Notes under the pieces: model-generated | Database searches by the model: none | What the model saw: the letters and a program-made list of their open reading frames with translations, nothing else | What the model was told of the DNA's origin: nothing | Shown here: piece by piece, positions 40,595 to 51,799 of the stretch | Layout: each line of letters starts with the position of its first letter | Position numbering within the stretch: the stretch's first letter is position 1 | Translations under genes and position numbers: made by a program | NCBI RefSeq assembly: GCF_003718715.1 | Contig: NZ_CP033465.1 | Coordinates: forward strand, 372,001-436,000 | Length of the DNA stretch: 64,000 bases | Source of the DNA: Clostridium sp. JN-1 | GTDB lineage: Bacteria; Bacillota; Clostridia; Clostridiales; Clostridiaceae | Direction: 5' to 3'

Positions 40595-40701
40595 GATTAA
40601 TAATGATTAATTAAAACAAAGGTTTCATGACAGAAACCCTATCATTAAGCCAAGAAATTTATAATTGAATTTGCAGTTGAAGAAAGTGAGGAGATAGAAA
40701 G

Positions 40702-41124
40702 ATGATAGGAATAATAATAAGCGGACATGGAAATTTTGCAACTGGAATGATGAGCCCATTAGAGCTTATTGCAGGAAAGCAGGAGAATTTAATAGGTGTA
40801 GATTTTACTATAAATGACAGTACTGAAACTTTAGAAACTAAGATAAAAAAAGCTATAGATGAATTAAAAAACTGCGAAGGAATATTATTTTTAACAGATA
40901 TTGCTGGCGGATCACCTTTTAAAACTTGTGTTCTTTTGAGCAGAGAAATGGAAAATACTAAAGTTGTTGCAGGAACAAACCTAGGAATGTTACTTGAAGT
41001 AAGTTTAAATAGAGATAGTGTAAGTGTAGAAGAGCTAAAGAATATGGCTTTAAAGTCAGGAAACGATTCAATCAAAGCTTATGAAGCTAAGTCTAGAAAG
41101 CATGCTTCTAATAGTGGAATATAA
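40702..41124 (+). CDS. PTS mannose-family EIIA component
   Basis: A 140-residue soluble phosphocarrier, with the phospho-accepting His9 in IIISGHGNFATGM and the family block FLTDIAGGSPF. It takes phosphate from HPr. It is a separate protein here, not fused to EIIB. GAGGAG precedes ATG. Confidence 0.9.
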   Translation: MIGIIISGHGNFATGMMSPLELIAGKQENLIGVDFTINDSTETLETKIKKAIDELKNCEGILFLTDIAGGSPFKTCVLLSREMENTKVVAGTNLGMLLEVSLNRDSVSVEELKNMALKSGNDSIKAYEAKSRKHASNSGI

Positions 41125-41142
41125 AATTGGAGATGAATAAAA

Positions 41143-42294
41143 GTGTACTATGGAATAAAAGCTAAAAAAATTTACTGTGAAGATAGAATCTTAGAAAATG
41201 CAGTGATTGTAGTCAAAGATGGAATCATAGAAGACATTATAGAGGGAGAATATGATGGAAAATTAACCAACATATTAGACCTAAGAGAATACAATATAAT
41301 TCCTGGTCTTATAGATTTGCATATACATGGTGCAAATGGATTTGACACAATGGATGCTAATTTTAAATCGCTTAACGAAATATCAAAATATCTTGCAGGC
41401 AAAGGAATAACTTCATTTTTGCCAACAACAGTAACTGATAACATTGAAAAAATAAAAAACGCAGTAATTAATATTCACAACTCCATTGGTAGAGTGGAAG
41501 GTGCTGAAATATTAGGCTCTTATGTAGAAGGACCATATATAACTAAGGAACATAAGGGTTCCCATCCCGAAGATTTAATAAGAGATGTAGATATAGCTGA
41601 AATAGAAGAATTAATACAGGCTTCACAAAATACAATTAAAGTAATGACTATAGCTCCAGAAAAGAAAAATGCTAAAGAAGGCATAAAATACTTAAGAAAA
41701 AAAGGAATACAGGTATCTATGGGACATACTAGTGCAACTTATGATGAGGCTATTGAGGCAATTAAGTACGGTGCGAATGTTGCAGTTCACACATTTAATG
41801 GTATGAGAGGTTTTAAGCATAGAGAACCAGGAATATTAGGAGCAGTCTTAACAGAAGATGAAGTTTTTTGTGAAGTTATATGTGATCTTGTCCATGTGCA
41901 TCCAGCAGCTATAGATTTACTTTTGAGGTGTAAGAAAACTGGTAAGGTCGTGCTTATGAGTGATTCTATGCGAGCAGCTGGACTAGAGGATGGAAAGTAT
42001 ATGCTCGGGGCTTTAAAGGTTATAGTTAAAGATCATATAGCTAGGGTAGAGAGTGGTTCTTTAGCAGGAAGTACTACTAATATTTTAAACTGTGTTAAAA
42101 ACATGGTAGAAAAAGTTGGAGTAAATTCAGTAGAAGCAGTAAATATGGCATCTTTAAATCCCAGCAAGCTTTTAGGGGTAGATGATGTTATAGGAAGTTT
42201 GAGAAAAGGAAAGAAAGCAAATTTTGCTGTTATAAATGATAATTTTGAAGTGTTTAAAACAATAATAAATGGACAAGTAGTAAATGAGAGGTAA
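41143..42294 (+). CDS. nagA: N-acetylglucosamine/N-acetylgalactosamine-6-phosphate deacetylase
   Basis: It removes acetate from the imported N-acetyl-amino-sugar phosphate, yielding the AgaS substrate. The 383-residue amidohydrolase shows LIDLHIHGANGFD, YVEGPYI with the metal-binding Glu, SMGHTSATYDEA, AVHTFNGM and the catalytic Asp in LMSDSMRAAG. The GTG start has TTGGAGATG upstream. Whether GalNAc (AgaA) or GlcNAc (NagA) is preferred cannot be decided from sequence; the neighbours point to GalNAc. Confidence 0.92.
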   Translation: MYYGIKAKKIYCEDRILENAVIVVKDGIIEDIIEGEYDGKLTNILDLREYNIIPGLIDLHIHGANGFDTMDANFKSLNEISKYLAGKGITSFLPTTVTDNIEKIKNAVINIHNSIGRVEGAEILGSYVEGPYITKEHKGSHPEDLIRDVDIAEIEELIQASQNTIKVMTIAPEKKNAKEGIKYLRKKGIQVSMGHTSATYDEAIEAIKYGANVAVHTFNGMRGFKHREPGILGAVLTEDEVFCEVICDLVHVHPAAIDLLLRCKKTGKVVLMSDSMRAAGLEDGKYMLGALKVIVKDHIARVESGSLAGSTTNILNCVKNMVEKVGVNSVEAVNMASLNPSKLLGVDDVIGSLRKGKKANFAVINDNFEVFKTIINGQVVNER

Positions 42295-43179
<885 letters not shown>

Positions 43180-43215
43180 TTACAGTTATAAATTTAAATG
43201 CATCTGTATATTTAC

Positions 43216-43244
43216 TTGACGTACAAATATGTAAATGTTAAGAT
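43216..43244 (+). promoter_or_regulatory. Promoter of luxS
   Basis: TTGACG (43216-43221) and TAAGAT (43239-43244) are 17 bp apart, about 25 bases before the luxS ribosome-binding site. Confidence 0.65.
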
Positions 43245-43274
43245 ACAATTGGAATTTATAGGAGGTAAAGTGTA

Positions 43275-43754
43275 ATGGATAAAATTGCAAGCTTCACAGT
43301 TAATCATCTAAAATTACAGCCGGGAGTTTATGTTTCGAGAAAAGATAAACTTGGAGAAGTGGTCTTAACTACATTTGATATAAGAATGACTAAGCCTAAT
43401 TCTGAACCCGTTATGAACACTGCTGAGGTACATACTATTGAACATTTAGGAGCAACTTTTTTAAGAAATAACAGCGCTTATGGGCCTAAAACAGTGTATT
43501 TTGGACCAATGGGATGTAGAACAGGATTTTATTTGATTTTAAGTGGAGATTATGAATCTAAGGATATTGTAGACTTGCTTAAGGATATGTACAAATTCAT
43601 TTCTGAATTTGAAGGAGATGTACCTGGTGCTGCCCCACGAGATTGTGGAAACTATCTAGATATGAATCTCCCTATGGCAAAGTATCTGGCAAACAAATTT
43701 TTAAATGAAGTTTTGTTGAATATTTCTGATAAAAATCTAAATTATCCACAGTAG
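43275..43754 (+). CDS. luxS: S-ribosylhomocysteine lyase
   Basis: It cleaves S-ribosylhomocysteine to homocysteine and DPD, the precursor of autoinducer-2. The 159-residue protein has the metal-binding HTIEHLGATFLRN (HxxEH), the catalytic Cys in MGCRTGFYLI and the later CGNYLDM. GGAGG precedes ATG. It has its own promoter and terminator. No methionine-cycle genes are next to it. Confidence 0.97.
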   Translation: MDKIASFTVNHLKLQPGVYVSRKDKLGEVVLTTFDIRMTKPNSEPVMNTAEVHTIEHLGATFLRNNSAYGPKTVYFGPMGCRTGFYLILSGDYESKDIVDLLKDMYKFISEFEGDVPGAAPRDCGNYLDMNLPMAKYLANKFLNEVLLNISDKNLNYPQ

Positions 43755-43780
43755 TATTTCAATTAAATAATATAGTATAA

Positions 43781-43822
43781 ATTAACCCCGATCATAAGTA
43801 TATGACCGGGATAATTTTATTT
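43781..43822 (+). terminator. Terminator after luxS
   Basis: A hairpin based on CCCCGATCATA and TATGACCGGG (one mismatch) is followed by TAATTTTATTTT. Confidence 0.75.
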
Positions 43823-43905
43823 TCACAACTTTTAAGCATATGTGATTAATGCTATAATAGTCATTATGTTAATTCAAAATCATTAAAAAGGAAGAATTTA
43901 AAGTA

Positions 43906-45162
43906 ATGAGACGATTAAAACAAATGAAACGTTGGGAAATAAATCTATATATTGTTTGGTTTTCACAAGTCCTATCTTTGATGAGTTTTAACTTTGGTAT
44001 GCCTTTTTTACCATTTTATATACAGCAGCTTGGAATTACAAGTGCAAATAGCGTTAAATTTTATTCTGGTATTTTAAATGCAGCACCAGCTATAACTATG
44101 GCAATCATGTCTCCTATTTGGGGCATTGTCTCAGATAAATATGGTAGAAAGCTCATGTTAATAAGGGCCATGCTTTTTGCTTCGTTTACAATCGGAGCAA
44201 TGGGTATAATTACTAATGTAAATCAATTGATTATCTTAAGACTTTTACAGGGGGTATTTACAGGAACTGTTACAGCAGCTCAAATTTTAATAGCAGCCAA
44301 TACACCTAAAGATAGAATTTCCTATGCACTAGGTTTTCTATCTTCTTCAACGTTTATTGGACAATGCATTGGACCGGTAATTGGCGGTGTAATAGCAGAA
44401 TGTGTTGGATATCGTGTAAGCTTTGCAATTGGCGGTATCTTAATGTTCCTCGACTTTTTACTAGTTTTATTTTTGGTAAAGGAAGAAAAAAGTACAGACA
44501 TTAAGGATACTCAAGTGCAAACAAAAAATAAGGATACCTCAATTATTTCTGTTTTTACAACTGCAACTGTTTCAATGCTATTTATTATCTTATTTATAAG
44601 AATAGGCCGCAGTATATTTAGTCCGTATATTCCAATATTCGTACAAGAAGTTAGGACTATAGCTAGTGGAGCAGCAGGTATAACAGGTGTAATAAATGGA
44701 GTTTTAGCATTAATGACAGCTATGGCTGGATTAACTTTAAGCAGACTTGGTGATAAATATGACAAAATGAAATTACTTATAATATATTTGACACTAGGTG
44801 CAGTAATTTCAGTACCATTAATTTGGATAAGTAAATTGTGGCTATTTACATTTGTGCTTGGAATTGTATTCTTTATAACAGGAGGAGTTGAACCTATTAT
44901 AATGTCTATTACAACAGAAGATACACCTGTGGATAAAAGAGGGGTATTATTTGGTGTGCAGGGAACTGTAGGAAGTATTGGTTTTGCAGCAGCACCTTTA
45001 CTTGGAGGAGTAATTTCAATAAAATACTCTACAAGAGCGATTTTAATATGTATACCTTTATTTTTAGTTATTTCAGCTTTAGTTGTTTTAGGCGTGATAA
45101 TTCATAGGATTAAACAGAATACTAATTTAAAATTAGATTTAAGGAGTATATTTAAGTTATAG
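43906..45162 (+). CDS. MFS transporter, multidrug-efflux type
   Basis: A 418-residue membrane protein with about 12 helices in two halves. Motif A is clear: SPIWGIVSDKYGRKLML, between helices 2 and 3. Motif C-like LGFLSSSTFIGQCIGPVIGGVIAE lies in helix 5 and is split here by family convention; it marks drug/proton antiporters. The substrate is unknown. It is monocistronic, AAAGGAAG before ATG. A short family-A repeat remnant (GAGGACAGGAGACAT) follows its stop. Confidence 0.88.
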   Translation: MRRLKQMKRWEINLYIVWFSQVLSLMSFNFGMPFLPFYIQQLGITSANSVKFYSGILNAAPAITMAIMSPIWGIVSDKYGRKLMLIRAMLFASFTIGAMGIITNVNQLIILRLLQGVFTGTVTAAQILIAANTPKDRISYALGFLSSSTFIGQCIGPVIGGVIAECVGYRVSFAIGGILMFLDFLLVLFLVKEEKSTDIKDTQVQTKNKDTSIISVFTTATVSMLFIILFIRIGRSIFSPYIPIFVQEVRTIASGAAGITGVINGVLALMTAMAGLTLSRLGDKYDKMKLLIIYLTLGAVISVPLIWISKLWLFTFVLGIVFFITGGVEPIIMSITTEDTPVDKRGVLFGVQGTVGSIGFAAAPLLGGVISIKYSTRAILICIPLFLVISALVVLGVIIHRIKQNTNLKLDLRSIFKL

Positions 45163-45257
45163 AGGACAGGAGACATATGATGTTAAATAAGTCTTAACTT
45201 CAGGCTCCATTTTGCATATAATGTAAGGTATAAATAATTATTTTAAGGGTGGTATTA

Positions 45258-45902
45258 ATGTTCTCGTGTCCATATTATGATAACTACCTAAGGCAAAGAC
45301 AGGCATCTTCACATATTAGATTACTCCATGCTTCTCCAAATTTAGCAGCAGTAGATGTATATGCAAATGGATCGCTAATTGCTAGAAATTTTAGATTTAA
45401 AAATTTTACGGAATATATGCCAATTTCTCCGGGAAATTATAGAATTAGAGTGTATCCAGCTGGTGCTTCAAATAATATTGTCTTGGATGCAAATGTAAGT
45501 ATTGGACCAGATCAAATATTTACGATAGCAATAGTAGGGCTGCTTCCAAATATATCTTTAAAGTCTATATTAGATCCTAAAATGCCTATAATGAGAAATA
45601 ATGTAATGTTAAGGTTTGCAAACTTAGCTCCTAATGTTTTAAAAACAGATTTAGCTTTTCAAGGTGGAAAAGTTATTTTCCCAGGTGTCAACTATCTTGG
45701 AGTAACAAATTATACTATGTTAAATCCAGAAACTTATAATTTTGAGTTAAGATTACCAAATACAAACAAAAGAATACTGCTAGTACCTAATGTTAGACTT
45801 AAGGGAAATAGATTTTATACTATGTATGCTGTAGGATTAGCAGAAGGAACTCCTGCATTACAAATGTTAATACCATTAGACGGAAACAGCTATATAAGAT
45901 AA
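45258..45902 (+). CDS. DUF4397 domain protein
   Basis: A 214-residue protein with two beta-rich halves of DUF4397 type: IRLLHASPNLAAVDVYANG near 20-38, and MLRFANLAPNVLKTDLAF near 116-133. This family is found in spore-coat or surface proteins of firmicutes and other envelope proteins. No signal peptide is seen; the N-terminus is Cys/Tyr-rich (MFSCPYYDNYLRQ). ATG 45258 with AAGGGTGG upstream. A role in spore or cell surface is inference. Confidence 0.82.
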   Translation: MFSCPYYDNYLRQRQASSHIRLLHASPNLAAVDVYANGSLIARNFRFKNFTEYMPISPGNYRIRVYPAGASNNIVLDANVSIGPDQIFTIAIVGLLPNISLKSILDPKMPIMRNNVMLRFANLAPNVLKTDLAFQGGKVIFPGVNYLGVTNYTMLNPETYNFELRLPNTNKRILLVPNVRLKGNRFYTMYAVGLAEGTPALQMLIPLDGNSYIR

Positions 45903-45910
45903 CTTAAATA

Positions 45911-45953
45911 TAGAGTTCCACAGTAAAAACCTAATTTACCCTCTGGAACTCTA
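45911..45953 (+). terminator. Hairpin after the DUF4397 gene
   Basis: TAGAGTTCCA and TGGAACTCTA, with an inner GTAAA/TTTAC stem. No long T run, so moderate termination at most. Confidence 0.55.
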
Positions 45954-45981
45954 CATATGTTTGGAAAGTGGAGGTGTGTTA

Positions 45982-48900
45982 ATGAGTTTACGATTTATAT
46001 ATGGAAGAGCCGGCAGCGGCAAGAGCTATTATTGTTTGAATGATATAAAAAAGAAAATTGATGAAGGATGTACTAATTCTTTAATTTTACTTGTACCTGA
46101 ACAATTTTCATTTCAAGCAGAAAAAAATCTTATAAATACTATAGGTGAAAAGGGGATGTTTAAGGCTCAAGTTATGAGCTTTAGAAGTATGGCATATAAG
46201 GTTTTAAGTGAAGTTGGAGGAATTACTCTTGAACATGTAAATGCAGCAGGTAAGAATATGCTCATATATAGGATAATGGATGAAAATTCATCTAATCTTA
46301 AAACTTTTGCAAAATCAGCAAGGAGACAAGGATTTGTAAGTATGATTTCTGATATCATAACTGAATTAAAAAGGTATGATGTAAGTCCTCAATTGCTTCA
46401 AAGTACACTTGAAGAAGTTGAAGATGAAAATTTAAAAGATAAAATTTATGACATAAGTTTAATTTTTTCTGAATTTGAAGATAGGTTACATAAACAGTAT
46501 ATAGATGCAGAAGATGACCTCACAATACTCGCAAAAAACTTGCCAAAATCACATTTATTTGATGAAAGTGAAATTTGGGTAGATGAGTTTATAAGTTTTA
46601 CCCCTCAAGAATATAATGTTTTGAATAAGTTACTGCTTAAAGCTAAGCGATTAAATGTAACAGTATGTACAAATTCTTTAAATGAAAAGGGTACTATTGA
46701 AGATACGGATTTATTTTTGCCTACTAAAACTACTGAAACAAAACTTTTGCAAATAGCTAATGATAATAATATAAAATATGATAAACCAATAGCTCTAAAT
46801 TGTAATCCATGTTACAGATTTAAAAAAAGTTTGGAAATACAGCATTTAGAGAAATACTTATTTTCATTTCCATATAAAAAATACAGTGGGAAAAATTCAA
46901 ATATAGGTATTTTAAGAGCTTTAAATAAATACACGGAAATAAAGGAAACTGCAAAAGATATAATAAGGATATGTAGGGACAAGGGTTTTAGATTTAAAGA
47001 TATTGCAGTTATAAGCGGTGATTTGGATGGATATGAAGCTTTAATTAGGGCTGTTTTCTCAGAATATAATATACCATTTTTTATAGATAAAAAGAGGAAA
47101 ATATTTAATAATCCCATAATAGTTTTTGTAATTTCAGCAGTGGAGATAATAGCAAAAAATTGGTCTTACGAATCAGTATTTAAATACTTAAAGACAGGAT
47201 TTTTAGATATAAGTACGGACGAAATAGATATTATTGAAAACTATGTACTGTCAAATGGTATAAGCGGAAGCAAGTGGATTAATGAAGATGATTGGAAATT
47301 TAACATAAATTATAGTATTGAAAATAAAGATGTCAGCGGCTATGAAAAAGAAATGCTGAGTAAAATAAATGACATTAGAAATAGAATAAGAAGACCTCTT
47401 TTAAAATTATCTAAAAGTATTAAAGGAAAAAAGACAGCACGTCAAATTTGTGAAGGAATTTACAATTTTCTCTGTGATATAGATTTTGTAAAAAAAATTG
47501 AAAATATAATGAATGACTTTAGAGAATGCGGTGAACTTGATAGGGTAAATGAGTATAATCAAATATGGAATATTATAATAGAACTTTTAGACCAAATAGT
47601 TGAAACTATAGGTGATGAATCTTTTACTGTTTCAGAATTTTACCAAATACTAGCTGCTGGATTTGAAGAATACGAGATAGGAGTTATACCACCAGCTTTA
47701 GATCAAGTGCTGGTTGGAAGTGTAACTAGAATTAAGAGCCATGATGTAAATGCTCTTTACATAGTTGGAGTAAATGATGGTGTGTTTCCAGCTCCACTGC
47801 CTGATGAAGGTATGTTATCTGATAAGGATAGGGAAAATTTAAATGATCATGGTGTAGAAATATCTAAGAGTACTAGAAATAGAGTATTTGAAGAACAATT
47901 TTTGATTTACAGCACTTTGACAATTGTAAGTAAGTATTTGAAGCTGAGTTATGTTGTTTCAGATGAGGATGGAAAAGGCAAAAGACCTTCAGTTGTTATA
48001 TCTAGAATGAAAAAGCTATTTCCAAATTTAAATGAGCAAAATATTGTAATTGGAAGAAATGATGATAATTCTAATATCGACAGTATTACAGGACCAAATG
48101 CAGTATTCAATGAGCTCATAAGTAATATAAGAAAACATTCAGATGGAGAATATATGAATGGATTGTGGCTGGATGTCTACAGGTGGTATAAGTTAAATGA
48201 TGACTGGAATGAAAAATTAGATAAGGTTTTAAAAGGGTTTTACTATACTAATGAAGTTGAAATCAATGACACTAGCAAGGTTAGAAAATTATATGGAAGA
48301 CATTTAAATATGAGTATTTCAAGACTTGAAAAGTTTGTACAATGTCCATTTGCGTATTTCATGCAGTATGGATTAAAAGCAAAGGAAAGAAAAGTTTATA
48401 AGTTGACTCCACCTGACTTTGGAAGTTTTATACACAATATGTTGAAGCTATTTTCAGATAAAGTAAGTGAGGAAAATCTTTCATGGAGTAACTTGGATGA
48501 AGAATGGTGTAAAGATCAGATAACTTCAATAGTTGATGAAACTTTAGAAAATGTACCGGGTTCAATATTTAACAGCTCAAAGAGATATAAATATGAAACA
48601 AATAAAGTGAAAAGAATACTTATAACATCTATATGGCTTATAACAAAGCATATGAAAAAAAGTGATTTTAAACCTTTAGGTTATGAAGTTGATTTTAAGA
48701 ATAATGGCAAGTTTCCACCTATATCTATAGAACTTCATTCAGGTGAGACTGTTACCTTGACAGGTAGAATAGATAGATTAGATGGAATGAGTGAAGAATC
48801 AGAAACTTATCTTAGAATAGTAGATTATAAATCTGGCATTAAGGAATTTAAGTTATCAGATGTATATTATGGACTGCAGATGCAGCTTTTAATATATTTG

Positions 48901-49437
48901 GATGCCATTTTAACAGAGTTTGAAAAGATGTGTGATGGTACTTGCATTCCGGGCGGTATATTATATTTTAAATTGGATGATCCAATTATAAAAGTTGAGC
49001 CGAATATAAGTGATGAAGATATAGAAGAACGAATAATGAAAGCTCTTAGGATGAATGGACTTATTTTAAACGATCCTGAGGTAGTAAAAAGGATGGATAA
49101 TAGTATAAATAAGAGTTCAGACGTAATACCTGTAACTGTGAAAAAAGATGGGAGTATATCAAATTCTCTATCTTCAGTAGCTACATTAGAGCAATTTAAT
49201 ATTTTAAGAAAGTATATACGGGATACAATAGCTGAGCTTTGTGAGCAAATATTAGAGGGAAATATAAACATAAGTCCATGTAAGAATAAGAGAAATACAG
49301 CATGTAATTATTGTATTTACTCTTTTATATGTCAATTTGATACCCTTATGAAAGGCAATAAATATAGAAATATGAAAGAAAAGTCAGATCAAGAAGTGTG
49401 GAACGAATTACAGAACAGGTATGATAAAGAGGAGTAG
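45982..49437 (+). CDS. addB: ATP-dependent helicase/deoxyribonuclease subunit B
   Basis: AddB works with AddA in double-strand-break resection and recombination. The 1151-residue protein starts with the P-loop YGRAGSGKSYY. The C-terminal nuclease domain has GRIDRLDG and LRIVDYKSG. The Fe-S cluster cysteines appear as FVQCPFAYF (about residue 795) and ACNYCIYSFICQF near the end. ATG 45982 is used because GTGGAGGTG precedes it. The partner addA is not adjacent but begins 3.6 kb downstream. Confidence 0.95.
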   Translation: MSLRFIYGRAGSGKSYYCLNDIKKKIDEGCTNSLILLVPEQFSFQAEKNLINTIGEKGMFKAQVMSFRSMAYKVLSEVGGITLEHVNAAGKNMLIYRIMDENSSNLKTFAKSARRQGFVSMISDIITELKRYDVSPQLLQSTLEEVEDENLKDKIYDISLIFSEFEDRLHKQYIDAEDDLTILAKNLPKSHLFDESEIWVDEFISFTPQEYNVLNKLLLKAKRLNVTVCTNSLNEKGTIEDTDLFLPTKTTETKLLQIANDNNIKYDKPIALNCNPCYRFKKSLEIQHLEKYLFSFPYKKYSGKNSNIGILRALNKYTEIKETAKDIIRICRDKGFRFKDIAVISGDLDGYEALIRAVFSEYNIPFFIDKKRKIFNNPIIVFVISAVEIIAKNWSYESVFKYLKTGFLDISTDEIDIIENYVLSNGISGSKWINEDDWKFNINYSIENKDVSGYEKEMLSKINDIRNRIRRPLLKLSKSIKGKKTARQICEGIYNFLCDIDFVKKIENIMNDFRECGELDRVNEYNQIWNIIIELLDQIVETIGDESFTVSEFYQILAAGFEEYEIGVIPPALDQVLVGSVTRIKSHDVNALYIVGVNDGVFPAPLPDEGMLSDKDRENLNDHGVEISKSTRNRVFEEQFLIYSTLTIVSKYLKLSYVVSDEDGKGKRPSVVISRMKKLFPNLNEQNIVIGRNDDNSNIDSITGPNAVFNELISNIRKHSDGEYMNGLWLDVYRWYKLNDDWNEKLDKVLKGFYYTNEVEINDTSKVRKLYGRHLNMSISRLEKFVQCPFAYFMQYGLKAKERKVYKLTPPDFGSFIHNMLKLFSDKVSEENLSWSNLDEEWCKDQITSIVDETLENVPGSIFNSSKRYKYETNKVKRILITSIWLITKHMKKSDFKPLGYEVDFKNNGKFPPISIELHSGETVTLTGRIDRLDGMSEESETYLRIVDYKSGIKEFKLSDVYYGLQMQLLIYLDAILTEFEKMCDGTCIPGGILYFKLDDPIIKVEPNISDEDIEERIMKALRMNGLILNDPEVVKRMDNSINKSSDVIPVTVKKDGSISNSLSSVATLEQFNILRKYIRDTIAELCEQILEGNINISPCKNKRNTACNYCIYSFICQFDTLMKGNKYRNMKEKSDQEVWNELQNRYDKEE

Positions 49438-49461
49438 TAATGTTTTTTTACTGCTCCTCTC
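49428..49461 (+). terminator. Terminator overlapping the addB stop
   Basis: GAGGAGTAGTAA pairs with TTTACTGCTCCTC; the loop holds T residues. It likely separates addB transcription from the following genes. The stretch 49462-49727 shows no gene. Confidence 0.65.
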
Positions 49462-49727
49462 CATTATATTGGAGGTGATAGGGAAAATTAAAAAACTAAC
49501 TTGAACATCTATATGATTTGAAAAATTCATGTTATATATTTATTATATGAAATATTAAAATATCTGTGCATGATTTATAAAACATTTTTTAATTAAATTA
49601 GTTTGTCGTTATTTAATAAGCTGTGCCAATCTAGGTATATACCGTTAAATTCACTTTTTAAGTCTGTGATTAATATAGTGATAATTAAGGAGGGAGTTTT
49701 AAATTTACTAGATTGGAGGATTCATAC

Positions 49728-50267
49728 ATGGAAAACATCAATTTAGACGATTGTAAATACTTGGGACATGGAGAAAATGGAAAAGTTTATTTAATGCCTA
49801 ATGGAAAAGCAATCAAAATATGTAAGAATGAAGAGGTTTGTAAGGAAGAATATGAAGTACTTAAAATAGCAAAAAAGAAGAAAAGTCATTATTTCCCTAA
49901 AATATATAAAAGAGATGGAAATATAATGATAAGAGAATATGTGGATGGAAAAAACTTGAGGGAATATATTAAAAAGAATGGCTTAAGTAAAAAATTAGCT
50001 GTTAATTTAATTAAGATGATTGAAGAATTTAAAAAATTAGGCTTTAAAAGATTAGATATGAGAGGGGCACATATATATGTCGTTAAAAATGAAAAAGTAA
50101 AGGTTATAGATCCCTCAATGCAGCTTATAAAAGAAGTAAAATATCCTAGAAGAATGCTTAAGGATTTAAAAAAACTAGAAGTACAAAAAAAGTTTTATAG
50201 AGTTTTAAAGAAAAAGAGACCAAAGTTATATCATGATTGGAGGAAACTTGAAAAGCGTAATAACTGA
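49728..50267 (+). CDS. Minimal protein-kinase-fold protein
   Basis: A 179-residue protein with a shrunken kinase fold: glycine-rich YLGHGENGKVYLMPNG (11-26), Lys30 in AIKI, an HRD-like RLDMRGAHIYV with Asp110, and a DFG-like VIDPS with Asp128. The usual activation segment and C-lobe are almost absent, and a very basic helix ends it. Such small kinases occur in Gram-positive bacteria; the target is unknown. GGAGG precedes the ATG at 49728. It lies between addB and addA but is followed by its own terminator. Confidence 0.78.
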   Translation: MENINLDDCKYLGHGENGKVYLMPNGKAIKICKNEEVCKEEYEVLKIAKKKKSHYFPKIYKRDGNIMIREYVDGKNLREYIKKNGLSKKLAVNLIKMIEEFKKLGFKRLDMRGAHIYVVKNEKVKVIDPSMQLIKEVKYPRRMLKDLKKLEVQKKFYRVLKKKRPKLYHDWRKLEKRNN

Positions 50268-50281
50268 GGCTAGGTATACTG

Positions 50282-50312
50282 CAAGATGTAACTTTGAGTT
50301 ACATCTTGTCTA
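50282..50312. terminator. Bidirectional terminator
   Basis: CAAGATGTAAC-TTTGA-GTTACATCTTG lies between convergent genes, with T-rich flank on the plus strand. Confidence 0.8.
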
Positions 50313-50321
50313 TTTAATTAC

Positions 50322-51308
50322 TTATTTAATTCTTTTAGCTGATGTATAATTTCCAAGTACTGATATTTTTACAACATCTCCTGTGTGAGGAGCCTGTATG
50401 AATTTATTATCTCCTATATACATCCCAACGTGATAAGCTGGTTTCCCAAAGAACACTAAATCTCCAGGTAAAAGAGATTCTCTATTTGGAACATCTGTTC
50501 CAAAGTTTTGCTGGTCCTGTGATAACCTTGGTATTTGTATACCAAAATGTGAGCAAACATATTGAACGAATCCTGAACAATCAAATCCAGGGTTAGGAGA
50601 AGTACCGCCCCATACATATTTTATACCTAAAAATTTAAAAGCATAGTTTACCATAGGGTCACTGCTAATTACGGCATTTAAACCTTTTAAATCATCATCG
50701 TTTAATTGACTTAAAATAGCATTCTCTGAACTTTTTTGCTCATTTAATAATGATATTTTCTTATTTGCATCTTCTTTTAGTTTTTCAACATCTTTCTTAT
50801 CCTTTTTTAGTTTTTTACTCTTAAGCTCTATATCTTGTTTATTATGTTTTAAACTTTCAAGAGTATTTTTATCAAAACGAAGTATACTTTTAACAGCAGC
50901 TGCTTTATCTGAAAAATCAATTAAATTTTTAGATGATAATATAAGCTCAAGGTAACCTTGACCCATACCATTCATATACACAGCTCTCATTCTTTGTTTT
51001 GATGTATCATTTAATTTTTGCATTTGACTTGATACATTTTTAAGATCTGTTTCATTTTTAGATATATCTGTTTCAAGTGATTTTATTTTGGCGTTATATG
51101 TATTTAAATCTAAAATATTTTTTTCTATATCATTATCTATAATTTCTATTTTTTTTTCTAGTTCATCTTCTACATTTGCATTTGTATTTGGAGTAATTGG
51201 CGGCGAAACTTGAGTTGAAGCTGGGTAAGCCGTAACATTTCCAGCAGAGGTTATATTAATTAGTAATCCCAATAGTAAAAAACTTGTTATAAACTTCTTT
51301 CTAAACAT
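50322..51308 (-). CDS. Secreted NlpC/P60 peptidoglycan endopeptidase with coiled coil
   Basis: A 328-residue cell-wall hydrolase. Signal peptide, cleaved near residue 22-28. A long coiled coil covers about 45-205 (PcsB/CwlO-type). The C-terminal NlpC/P60 domain has the triad Cys244 (GFDCSGFVQYV), His293 (AYHVGMYIG) and His308 (QAPHTG). CwlO-type enzymes are controlled through their coiled coil by FtsEX; that link is inference here. It is transcribed against its neighbours. Confidence 0.9.
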   Translation of the reverse strand: MFRKKFITSFLLLGLLINITSAGNVTAYPASTQVSPPITPNTNANVEDELEKKIEIIDNDIEKNILDLNTYNAKIKSLETDISKNETDLKNVSSQMQKLNDTSKQRMRAVYMNGMGQGYLELILSSKNLIDFSDKAAAVKSILRFDKNTLESLKHNKQDIELKSKKLKKDKKDVEKLKEDANKKISLLNEQKSSENAILSQLNDDDLKGLNAVISSDPMVNYAFKFLGIKYVWGGTSPNPGFDCSGFVQYVCSHFGIQIPRLSQDQQNFGTDVPNRESLLPGDLVFFGKPAYHVGMYIGDNKFIQAPHTGDVVKISVLGNYTSAKRIK

Positions 51309-51799
51309 TTTAAAATTTAGGCAATAGTATTAAATTTTGCCCACTCACATCCTTCCATATAAATATATACATTTATATTATAGACATATTTTTATTATAT
51401 CTTATTTTTATGATATATTTTTTTGAATTTTTAATTTATAATGTATTGTAATAGGCTGTCAAAAAATAAACTTAGCTGTGTAAAATATGTATATTTTTAT
51501 ATTTGAATTGCGGCGACATAGATAAGGAAAATTTAAATTATAATAAGCAGAGACGTTAAGACTTATAGTTACATATAATAAATATATAGTTAACTATAAA
51601 ATAAATTTTAGATGGTTTAAACATATCTCCCTAAATATAAACTAAAAAATAAATTTGCATATTATAAATATTTATATTAAAATATAGTTGGGTATTGTTT
51701 CATATAATTACATTAAATGACAAAATGAAGATAAAGTGTAAATTTTAAAATTAGTAATATAGTAATATATATGATAAATTTAATTATAAAGGTAATATA

